Source of the DNA: JABJMC01 sp964473745
Lineage (GTDB): Bacteria > Patescibacteriota > Gracilibacteria > UBA1369 > UBA12473
DNA: 21,602 bases
Direction: 5' to 3'
NCBI GenBank assembly: GCA_964473745.1
Contig: CAYYQE010000021.1
Location: 1 to 21,602 of the forward strand
Shown: positions 6,322 through 15,600 of the stretch, piece after piece
Position numbering within the stretch: position 1 is the first letter of the stretch
Layout of the letters: each line of letters begins with the position of its first letter
Notes under the pieces: generated by a model
What the model was told of the DNA's origin: nothing
The model's database searches: none
Seen by the model: only the letters and a program-made list of their open reading frames with translations
Program-made: the position numbers and the translations under genes

Positions 6322-6993
6322 TTAGCTAACCCCAGATACCAAATCTCGCAGAACGCTTTCCGGATCAACGGCCTTAGTTACTCCTGATGCGAGTAATACC
6401 CCAGACGCACCAAGTTCAATAGAAATTTTGACATCTTCAGCATTTTTTACACCCGCCCCAACCAAAGTTTTGTTACTTCCAATAAGCTGAACTGCGCCAC
6501 TCACCACTTCGGGTTGGGCTGTAGAAACTGAAATATCCCCGCCTATCAGTTCAGGCGGCTCTACAGCCACCAAGTCTGGCCCAAGCTTGGCAATTTCGCC
6601 GCCCTCTTCAGGAGTTTCAGCACAAACCACCACATACAAACCAGCTTCCTTAGCCCGTTCAATTGACGTCTTTAATAATTCAAAATCACCATCTTTTACA
6701 AGTCGACGCTCAGAATGATTTAATAATGTTCCAAATGCGCCAGCCGCTTTTACAGCCTCGGGCAAAACATGACCCGTATGCGACCCAAATCCAACTGGAT
6801 CAATATGCTGCGCAAAAACCGGGATTGAAACCGCGGAAGCCACCAAAGCAATATCTGTTGGCTGAACGGCCACCCCCATCTGTACTCCTGTCTCGGCCAT
6901 AACTTTGGCATGCAAAATCGCCAAATCCAACGCCTTCGAACCTATTGCAGATTCGTAAGTTTTGAAATTTGTAATAATTACAGGTAATTGCAT
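6322..6993 (-). CDS. tpiA: Triosephosphate isomerase, archaeal type
   Basis: This enzyme interconverts dihydroxyacetone phosphate and glyceraldehyde-3-phosphate in glycolysis and gluconeogenesis. At 223 aa it has the compact length of archaeal enzymes rather than the ~250 aa of typical bacterial ones. Active-site elements are N9-x-K11 (ITNFKTY), the electrophilic His93 in LLNHSERR, and the base Glu145 in VAVEPPELIGG. The VEPPELIGGDISVSTAQPEV segment, GAGVKNAEDV (179-188) and LLASGVTKAVDPE are the archaeal-type loop 6-8 signatures; bacterial enzymes have AYEPVWAIGTG at the Glu position. The ORF starts at ATG 6993 with no Shine-Dalgarno sequence, divergent from the giant-gene promoter, and is followed after 6 bp by the ligase-like gene. 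Archaeal-like TPI in a bacterial contig suggests ancient transfer or a CPR-typical form. Confidence 0.93.
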   Translation of the reverse strand: MQLPVIITNFKTYESAIGSKALDLAILHAKVMAETGVQMGVAVQPTDIALVASAVSIPVFAQHIDPVGFGSHTGHVLPEAVKAAGAFGTLLNHSERRLVKDGDFELLKTSIERAKEAGLYVVVCAETPEEGGEIAKLGPDLVAVEPPELIGGDISVSTAQPEVVSGAVQLIGSNKTLVGAGVKNAEDVKISIELGASGVLLASGVTKAVDPESVLRDLVSGVS

Positions 6994-7038
6994 GGCCCAA
7001 ATTTACCGCGCAAACCTCAAAAAAGCACGACTTACCCA

Positions 7039-7067
7039 TTGATCTTAAGGCCATTTTATGTTAAAAT
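7039..7067 (+). promoter_or_regulatory. Sigma70-type promoter of the giant-gene operon
   Basis: TTGATC (7039-7044) and TAAAAT (7062-7067) are 17 nt apart. The predicted start near 7074 leaves an A-rich leader of about 26 nt before ATG 7100. The -10 box is identical to that of the promoter at 4608-4635. Confidence 0.6.
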
Positions 7068-7099
7068 TAAAAGATTTATAAAACTAAAATCAAAAAACC

Positions 7100-10000
7100 A
7101 TGGATTTCCTCAAAAAAATCAAACAAAAAGCCTGCCAAATGACCTGCGATCATTTAGCATCGACCAAACCAGCCAGATTGGTGTTCTTTGCAGGTGACGC
7201 CCCCTCACAAGACTCCGGAGAAGATTTGCAACACCAAATTGACACTAAAGAGGCTGAAGCAGCTGAACATGAAGGCCTTAGCGAAGAACTAGCTGACGAA
7301 TTTCAAGTTTTAAATGTAATGCTCGAGACGGCCAGACAAAAAGATGGGGTCAATGAACAAGAAAGAGAAAATATTGAAGATATGCTAACGCTATTAGTTC
7401 AAAAACAAATAGACGAACGCCTTAATCTCATGGAAGATTCTCAAGCTCGCATCGAACAAACCGATGAAGCCGAAGAAGACAACCCCGCCGAAGACGCCGA
7501 AACTATCCCCACCCATCTCATTGAATTCGTAGAAATTGGGGGAACTAGCTCCTCAGCCGAGACACAAAAAGATGACTGGCTCGAAAATATTCTCGCTGAT
7601 CTCAGCGATGAATATGGCCGAGAAATCACTATTGAAGAAGTAAAAGAACACAATCCCGGCAAAATTCACTACAACAAAAAACATCAAAAACACTACTACT
7701 ATCAAACTGCGAGTATCCGTGTCCCAGTTGGCACCCGCGAAACAGTAGCCGACCTAACGGCAGACGAACGCGCTCCAGACCGCAGTGTCGACACCTTTAC
7801 CGATGAAAACAAAGACCGCGCTGAACGTGTTTCGGAAGCTCGTGAGCAAGAACGAGACCAACAAGACAACCTTGTCCCACTCCGCGCGGCTTTAGTTAGT
7901 GGTGGATTAGCTGGACGGGCCGACCGTCTCGAGGGCCTTAACCTATCCAGACAAGAAAAATTCGACCTTACGTTTATCAATGAAAGCAATCGCGCCCTGT
8001 TTGAAACCAGAAATTTTTCTAAATGGCAAAAACTTTGGGAAGATACAGAAGGTCATGGCGAAATCAAACGTAAGATCAATCAAACCGAAGGTCCACTCAA
8101 AAACTTAACCGTCGAAAAATACCACAAAGCACTTTTGAAAGGTTTTGGGAAAGACACTGATCTTAGTATGAGACATCTTATCGATGCCGCCTATACTGGC
8201 GCGGATCTAGTGGAAAGCATGCTAGATCAACCTCTGCCCAAATCAGTTCGCAAAAAACTCAAAGGAAATAGCTTCACCAATGACTACGATCGCTTACTAA
8301 CATCTTGTACCATTGAACAAACCAGTTACAACATTATCGATGGAAAGCTTTTTGTTGGAATCAGTAAAAGTGGTGACGACACTGTTGAATCAATCAGCGT
8401 CCCGGTAGACTTAGCCTCTGTGATCGACATCGACGAAGACAGTATGTATCACTTAGAAGGCAACTCTATTGTTGATGACCTTGGAGACGTACTAGCTGAC
8501 TCCCCCACGGAAATAGAAGAATTCATCGCCTCACACGGCGGCCCAAAAGCCCTTTACATGGGACCCGAAGGCAATCTTCGCGATCTAGCCGGCCAAGTCG
8601 TAACTAGCAAAGAAAATCTAGGCGAATTTGGCATAGCTTACACCTACGAAACCCTTGCTCTTCAAGCTATGGAAAGCATTTACGCTGAAGTTGGCGTTCT
8701 TTACGATATGACTGCCCAACTACGTTACGCCCCGAGACAAGAAGACGCTCTCGATCAAGACACTATTTTTGAACTTCGTGAAGGCATTGACCCCGAAGGT
8801 CCAGAAGGCACCTTCCACACTCTGCTTACCGAAACTTATCGCAGTAACAAATCCCAAAAACTAGTTAGCCGCTATATGGCAAAAGGACAAGTCACTTACA
8901 CAGACATCGAATCTGGCGTAACCTTTTCCCGACGCAAAGAAGAATTCGAACAAAATTTTGATGGGAATTATGTTTTTACTGATATTTTTCGTCGTTTCAG
9001 CAAACAAGAAGTCGACCAAGAAAGTGGTGAAATTGTAGAAGTATTTGACGAAGCTGGGGCCCTAGAATTCATGTATGAATTAATGGAACACGGTTTAATT
9101 CGTGAAGCGCAAGCTCTTCAACAAGAAGATTCCGATTACGAAATCATTCACACCGAAATTCTTGAAGATTTAGAAGGACTGAAAGTAGACAGCATGACTG
9201 ATCTTTTGGAAGATCCTGAAAAATGGGAACGTTACCAAGAATTACTACGCGAAGGGTACTTTGCTTACGCTCTAATGCGACACGCCATTCAAACTACTCC
9301 GGACAGCCCATCTGAAGATGCCGAAGCTGAACCAACCAGCATTACCGAAACGCCACTTAATTTAATGCCAAAAGAAGTTATCGAAGAAACCATTCAAAAA
9401 TGGCGCGAACAAAAACTAGCAGCTGACCCTGAATACGATCTAGAACAAGACGAGCAAATTCTACGCGAACAACTCACTAAATTAAGTGTTGGCATGGGCA
9501 TGATGCGTACCGTCAACTACGGCACCACCAAAACTGTTCACCAACAGTTAGATGTCGACGGTAACGTGGTTCAATCCTGGGTTGAAAATCATTGCACTAC
9601 TCCAACCACTTGCTTCTGTATATCACGTCTAGCCATTGGTGTTAGTCATACTTTTCAAATGTCAGACAACCAGAGTTTCACGCTTGGTTTAGGCGGGATG
9701 ATTGATCTGCGTGCCCCTCAAAATGTTAATTTAGGGGCCACCGCGGCTTACTCCATCAGTAGTCCACAAGGATTTACCCTTACCATGTCAGCTGGAGCCG
9801 GAGCGCAAGTTGGCGCAGATGGCATTAACTTGGGTTTAAGCTTTGGCATCAGAGGAGAAGTTCCTCTCGGACCAGTTAAACTAGGGGCCGAAGCCAACGT
9901 TATATTAGTAGGAGGAGTTGTACCAATTGGTGTAACCACGGCTGACCTTAGTGCTAATGTTGATTGGACTTATCGCCATAATCTAGGGGTTGAATACGAA

Positions 10001-12580
10001 CGACTTGGTTATGATGAAGTTGAAGCTTTAATTTCCGAAGGTGCAAATATAAGTGAAATTTCCGAGGCTATTCTAGAAATTGAAGAATTTGAAGGGCTAG
10101 AAGCCAGTTATCAATTATTCAAACATCAAGTAGAAGAAAAAACCGGGTCGTGGTCAGAAGAAAGCGCCTCCGGATTTGATCGCTTTATCCTCGATATTTA
10201 CCAGGCTCGTCGCCACGAAGTAGCCGGGAATGTCTTAGATGGCAGCACTCCAAAAGTGCTTGAATTCTCCAAAATTGGTGGTGGTGTTATTTGGCCACCT
10301 TGTGGCTTCCCACCTATCCCGGTGTTCTTTGCCACACTTACGGTAGCTAATATTCCGTTAGTTTATCGAACAACTAACGGCATCAACTACGAAGCTTTAT
10401 CTGACCAAGAAATTCTTCGCCAATTTGACGCTGCTCTAAACAGTACTGACCCCGAAAGCCAAGTTGATCTAACAGCAAACATTGCGGAGTTTGAAATTCC
10501 AAAAATGGTTAGTGTTAACCGACGTGGTTTTGAAACTGACGAAGAAAGTCCTCAACAAGCCTACGTCCGAGACCGACAAATGTCACAAGGATTTGCTACC
10601 CAACGTGTTGACAAGCTTAACCAAGCCGCCAACTCCATTGACGTTAATTTCAAACCAACCAAATTTGAAACTGTTGATGGTCGTCAAACCAACTTACTTG
10701 AAATGCAAGTTCTTAATGTCCCGGGCAATTTGGAATTAGTTATTGATCCGGCTTTAGAAGATCGGATGCACCTTCTTTATGACGTTGGAAATGACGTCGA
10801 TAAACCAGACCGCTTCTTTTTAGCCGCCGCTCCAGATGTCAGCATTTGTTTAAAAAGACAAGACTTTTACTATCCCTTCCAAGAAGAAGGTGAACAATAT
10901 GCGCGTACCGTGATTACCATTACAGAAAACCCACTGCTTTCTCGCGGACAACTCCGTGACTTTGAACACGCGCCTTATTTAGAAAAACGAAAAGGCTCTC
11001 ATGTTGTTGAAGACGCCGCCCAATCTGAAGAATACTTTGAAGGCACTAATAACACCCGTTCTCTTACTGAATTCTTGTACGCTTCATATGGTAATCGCGA
11101 AGCTTGGGAACAAGCTGAACACGGTTGGATTGAAAATATAGATCAAGCTATGGCTGATCACATCACCACCTTGGGCGAAGTTGATTTAAGCCAAGCTATC
11201 CCCGAAGATATCCCTGAAGAAATTACCAGTGTTCTAAATGAAGAAGTGGCTGAATCATTAGTAAGTCCAAGTTCTAGCACAGACACTACTTTCCGAGCCG
11301 ACTTCAGACGACTTTCCACCGTCACATCAAGACATGGTGATAATCAAGCCGAGCTTGAAGCCCTAGTTCGTGACCGCTGCGAAAAACTACTTGGTCGTGA
11401 ATTAACCGATGAAGAAGATTATGTTGTTCAGTATTTCAAACAACTTCTCAATAATTACAGTTTTGTGGATATCGAAAGCCGCGGTCCTGAAAAACAAAAA
11501 GCTGCTTACGAACACATGACTGAAACGTTCACACGGCCCATGCTCCTGCAAACTTTTGCTAGTTATAGTAATGCTGAAGCCATGGCTGACCGTGTCATTG
11601 ATCAACTCAACGAGCAACTAGACTTTACTCAACCAGGCAGCATCCCCTCAGAAATTGCTGGCGCGATTTTTGGATCATACGTTGGGACCGGAGGCGAAAT
11701 TGGGACCAGAGTTTTAGAATATTACGACAAAGACCATGTTTACGGGGTTCTTAACTTAGTTGAATTTAGTATTGATTCATCTGATCCAATCGAAAGAGAT
11801 ATTTCCCAAGCCATTGTAGACACCTTGAATCCAAGCGTTGAAATGACTCCTCAAAACATTGAAAGTGTTATGAATTTCCTCACTGACGACTTTGCGCAAA
11901 GAGTCTCGCTTGCTTGGTACTTAAAAGACGTTGAAGATGGACAAACTTTACTAAAAATGATTACCGCAGCCCGAGATTCATATCCAGAAGGACTCCAATC
12001 CATGTTAGATGAACCGGCCAATCTCGCTCTTCTCGAACAATTTCAAACTTTTGTACGACGCGCCCGAGCCATTGAAACTGCGCCCCAAGGCCCAGACGAA
12101 GCTCCTCGTCGCCTCAAAATCACCGAGGGTTTCTATCTTTCATTCCAAAGTGTTGAAATGTCATTTGCCGTCTTTAAACGATGTGGAAATGTTTCTCGCT
12201 TCCTTAACGAAAGACTCATCATTCAAAACACTGCTGGCGAACCAATCGCCCTCGAGGACGAAAGTCATCGCTTAATCAAACCTAAAAACTCCACGCAAAA
12301 CATTGGGGTTGGGATGATGGTTTCTTTTGAAACAGAAATCTGCGAAGACACTGATTATGAGCAACATGAACCAGAGCCAGAGCCAGAACAACCCGAGCCA
12401 GGCATGGACGAAACAGGTAGTGAATATGACGGCCCCGACTCTGGTGGTCGCAGACCTGGTTCAGGTAGACCTGGTTCAGGTAAACCAGGCTCTGGCAAAC
12501 CGGGTTCCGGCAAATCTAAAATCGAATTAGGCGACGGAGCCCCTGAAGAAAGTGACGGTGAAGGCGCCCCAATGGGTTAA
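7100..12580 (+). CDS. Giant acidic protein, 1826 aa, function unknown
   Basis: No known family is recognised. The N-terminus (MDFLKKIKQKACQ...) has no hydrophobic signal core. Residues 35-130 are highly acidic and helical. A KIHYNKKHQKHYYYQTASIR patch near residue 190 is basic and aromatic. The bulk up to about 800 is charged alpha/beta sequence. After a Cys cluster (C832, C838, C840), residues 842-975 switch to Gly-rich alternating strands (SFTLGLGG..., LTMSAGAGAQVGADGINLGL, GPVKLGAEANVILVGG) that resemble outer-membrane beta-barrel hairpins. A WPPCGFPPIPVFFA stretch lies near 1075. The tail is Glu/Pro-rich (about 1757-1770), then four RPGSG/KPGSG repeats (1785-1804) and an acidic end. There is no C-terminal anchor or sortase motif. 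It is first in an apparent operon with the secreted 2201-aa protein 38 bp downstream, so a joint role in a surface structure is inferred. An internal ATG at codon 14 is an alternative start. Confidence 0.85.
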   Translation: MDFLKKIKQKACQMTCDHLASTKPARLVFFAGDAPSQDSGEDLQHQIDTKEAEAAEHEGLSEELADEFQVLNVMLETARQKDGVNEQERENIEDMLTLLVQKQIDERLNLMEDSQARIEQTDEAEEDNPAEDAETIPTHLIEFVEIGGTSSSAETQKDDWLENILADLSDEYGREITIEEVKEHNPGKIHYNKKHQKHYYYQTASIRVPVGTRETVADLTADERAPDRSVDTFTDENKDRAERVSEAREQERDQQDNLVPLRAALVSGGLAGRADRLEGLNLSRQEKFDLTFINESNRALFETRNFSKWQKLWEDTEGHGEIKRKINQTEGPLKNLTVEKYHKALLKGFGKDTDLSMRHLIDAAYTGADLVESMLDQPLPKSVRKKLKGNSFTNDYDRLLTSCTIEQTSYNIIDGKLFVGISKSGDDTVESISVPVDLASVIDIDEDSMYHLEGNSIVDDLGDVLADSPTEIEEFIASHGGPKALYMGPEGNLRDLAGQVVTSKENLGEFGIAYTYETLALQAMESIYAEVGVLYDMTAQLRYAPRQEDALDQDTIFELREGIDPEGPEGTFHTLLTETYRSNKSQKLVSRYMAKGQVTYTDIESGVTFSRRKEEFEQNFDGNYVFTDIFRRFSKQEVDQESGEIVEVFDEAGALEFMYELMEHGLIREAQALQQEDSDYEIIHTEILEDLEGLKVDSMTDLLEDPEKWERYQELLREGYFAYALMRHAIQTTPDSPSEDAEAEPTSITETPLNLMPKEVIEETIQKWREQKLAADPEYDLEQDEQILREQLTKLSVGMGMMRTVNYGTTKTVHQQLDVDGNVVQSWVENHCTTPTTCFCISRLAIGVSHTFQMSDNQSFTLGLGGMIDLRAPQNVNLGATAAYSISSPQGFTLTMSAGAGAQVGADGINLGLSFGIRGEVPLGPVKLGAEANVILVGGVVPIGVTTADLSANVDWTYRHNLGVEYERLGYDEVEALISEGANISEISEAILEIEEFEGLEASYQLFKHQVEEKTGSWSEESASGFDRFILDIYQARRHEVAGNVLDGSTPKVLEFSKIGGGVIWPPCGFPPIPVFFATLTVANIPLVYRTTNGINYEALSDQEILRQFDAALNSTDPESQVDLTANIAEFEIPKMVSVNRRGFETDEESPQQAYVRDRQMSQGFATQRVDKLNQAANSIDVNFKPTKFETVDGRQTNLLEMQVLNVPGNLELVIDPALEDRMHLLYDVGNDVDKPDRFFLAAAPDVSICLKRQDFYYPFQEEGEQYARTVITITENPLLSRGQLRDFEHAPYLEKRKGSHVVEDAAQSEEYFEGTNNTRSLTEFLYASYGNREAWEQAEHGWIENIDQAMADHITTLGEVDLSQAIPEDIPEEITSVLNEEVAESLVSPSSSTDTTFRADFRRLSTVTSRHGDNQAELEALVRDRCEKLLGRELTDEEDYVVQYFKQLLNNYSFVDIESRGPEKQKAAYEHMTETFTRPMLLQTFASYSNAEAMADRVIDQLNEQLDFTQPGSIPSEIAGAIFGSYVGTGGEIGTRVLEYYDKDHVYGVLNLVEFSIDSSDPIERDISQAIVDTLNPSVEMTPQNIESVMNFLTDDFAQRVSLAWYLKDVEDGQTLLKMITAARDSYPEGLQSMLDEPANLALLEQFQTFVRRARAIETAPQGPDEAPRRLKITEGFYLSFQSVEMSFAVFKRCGNVSRFLNERLIIQNTAGEPIALEDESHRLIKPKNSTQNIGVGMMVSFETEICEDTDYEQHEPEPEPEQPEPGMDETGSEYDGPDSGGRRPGSGRPGSGKPGSGKPGSGKSKIELGDGAPEESDGEGAPMG
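12452..12511 (+). repeat. Four 15-bp repeats encoding (R/K)PGSG
   Basis: The units at 12452, 12467, 12482 and 12497 are in frame and encode RPGSG, RPGSG, KPGSG and KPGSG. The first two are identical in nucleotide sequence; the others differ mainly at synonymous positions. They probably form a flexible linker near the C-terminus of the 1826-aa protein. Confidence 0.9.
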
Positions 12581-12618
12581 TTAACTTAATAAATTTTTGA
12601 TTCCTTAAAAAATAAAAC

Positions 12619-15600
12619 ATGATTTTCCTTCCAAAATACAAACCAAAATTTCTGCCGCTGATTACGCTCGGTCTACTCATTTCCGGACTAATAGGCGGGG
12701 CCTCTATTGCTAAGGCTGATGATTCAGTTAGCCAATACGTTAATCTAAGCTCAGAATTCACCACACAAATCAGCATCTTAGAAGAAAACCCTGATTATGA
12801 CGAAACCGCGGCTATAGATTATGCTTGTGAAAGGAGATACAAAATTTTCGAACACACTCTAGTAGCTACCAACACTGAATATTATGACTATTGGAAGGCA
12901 ATTCACGCTACCGCAGTTGTTCTAGATTATGACTATGATGGTGGAACACACGACCCCAACCCTGCTACCAACGATTTTTTGAGCAACGTCGACACTTCCA
13001 CTATGTATTGTACGCTGGGAGATGGAATTTATAATGATTGTGGATTTGATAAAGACACCCAACTAGGAGAAATTATTGCATCGGGGCCAGAGTGGAATGG
13101 GACAACCGTTACTTATCAAGAACTAGATTTTCTCCCTGGAAATCCCGTGGGACTTTTATGGGAGTACTCCGCTGATGATCAAGGAAATATTTATGAAGTA
13201 CCGTGGTTACATGGAAGGGACCACATGTACGAAGACTATAACAGTTTAAATGAAACAATTGCTTTTGAATTAGAAGAATACGACGAAGAATATACAGCCA
13301 CCACGACAAACTACTCCCTCACTGAAAACATGTACATCGATCCAGATGATGACTATGGGAATTTAAATAATTGGCATCATCTTTATTCAGCCTCAGCCGA
13401 GCCCAACGGCAACGGAGCTGATCCAGACGGTGATTATGTTTATTGGTATGGGATGAATGGGATTTCACGTTCAGTCTTTGCGGACTGTGTGGATGCTTGT
13501 GAATCACTAGAAATCACCTCCCCTACTGAACTAATAGCTGAAGATGTTGATGGGATTACCACTATTGAAATTTATTCCACCAGTGACGAAGGAGAAGAAT
13601 GGGAAGGAAACTATGAATACACCAGCGATGGGACCTGTGAATTTGCCACCAGCTATGCCTACGCGTTACTTGGTTGGGGAAATCCTGCTCTCTCGACAAC
13701 TTACACCACTGTTTACATGCACAGTTGTACGGCTGGCGACACTATTTCTATTACCGAAACAGATTACGCTGAGGCCTGTAACGCCTCCCTTGAAATTGGT
13801 GATGCTTGTGAAGAGCTAGAAGTTATCGACCCCATTTATATTACCGCTGAAGATATCGCAGACGGCAACGTTCAAATTGAAATCGAAGCCAGCGCCGCTA
13901 GTGGCGACATCTGGGAAGGAGAATATACTTTTACAGCTTATGACATTAATGGAGACCTTTCTTCCGGACGATTCCACTCTGTTTACGCCGTTGGTGCGGC
14001 TGGAGGAGGAACAAATCCTTACACCACCACTAACGAAATTGTTGATTACTTTGATGGCGCTCCTGGCGACAGCATTGAAATCGAAGAAACTGAATATCCC
14101 AATGCTTGTTATGCTGACATTGCATCTGAAAATCCCTACTGTGCCGATCTTACTGTTACGCCAACCACAGTTACTTATCTCGAAGCAGCCACCTTGGTAG
14201 AGCTAAATATCTCTGCTCAAAATCAAATTGGCGCTACCTGGGATACTACTTACACCATTACTGGTGACAACACCTGTAAATTCACAGAAAACGAAGCTGA
14301 CGTTGCCACTGACAGTGGCTTTTCTACCCTTATTTCTTGGGCTGACACTATTTACATGTACAACTGTAGCCCGGGCGAAACAATCACTATTACTGATGAA
14401 GATTACCCAGGTAATTGTGCGGCAATTATAGAAGTAACCGAAGAAGAATTAGTTTGTCGCAACATGAGTGTTGTCCCAGAATCAATTACTTACGCAGAAA
14501 GTCTTGGAATTTTGGAGCTTAACTACAACACCTTTGACCAAAATGGTGATGATTTCGAAGGAATTTACGAAGTTTACAGCGAAACTGACACCTGTAAATT
14601 TGCTGAAACTTATGTTCAAGCAGCTAACGATCACGGTCAAACATCCTTAATTTCAACTACTAACACAACTATTTTTGTTTACGACTGTACTCCGGGTGAA
14701 ACAATTCACATCGAAGAAATTGACGCTCCATTGGACTGTTTTGTAGAAATTCCAGTCGAAGAAGAACCTCTTTATTGTGTTGATTTAGTTCTAAATTACG
14801 ACGGGGCAATGCTGTCTTATGAAGATAGTCAACAAGTAACCGCCTTAAACTACTCAGTTTACGACCAAAACCAAGCTGACTGGTCTGGCGAATATACGCT
14901 TTATAGCGAAAACGAAACTTGTGTGTTTGCCGAAAATAGCAGAGTAGCTGCTAGTGGCGGCGGGTTTACAACTCTCACAACCTACGAAACCACTATTTAC
15001 GTTCATAGTTGCGAAAGTGGCGATGTCATTCATATCGAAGAAACTAGTTATCCAGATGCCTGTTCAGCGACTTTAGAGGTCGCCAATGAAGATCTGGCTT
15101 GTGCTTCTATGGAAGCCACTCCGACTTCACTCACTTATGAAGAAGTCCAGGCCATTGCCGAAATTAACTTTGACACCTACGACCAAAATGGAGCTGCCTG
15201 GGAAAGCCTCTACGAAATTTACAGCCAAAACGGCACTTGTTTATACACCGAGACTTACGATGACGCCGCAGCTGGGCTTGGCCAAGACTCTCTTGATTCC
15301 ATCTCGACTACGACTATTTATGTTTACGGCTGTGAGGCCGGAGACGTTGTTCGTGTCGAAGAAATCTATAATGCCTATGATTGTTACGTTGAAATTCCAG
15401 TTGGAGAAGAAGATCTTTACTGTGCCGTCTTCAACGCTGAACCAGATTCATTCACCTACGACGAAAGCCTTGAAATTCAAGAAGTAACATTTGAAGTCGT
15501 TGATCAAAATAATAACGAATGGCTAGGTAGCTACGAAATTTGGAGTAGCGGCGAAGCTTGTCTGTTTTCCCCTACCCAAGGCGAAGCCGAGGCTGGGACA

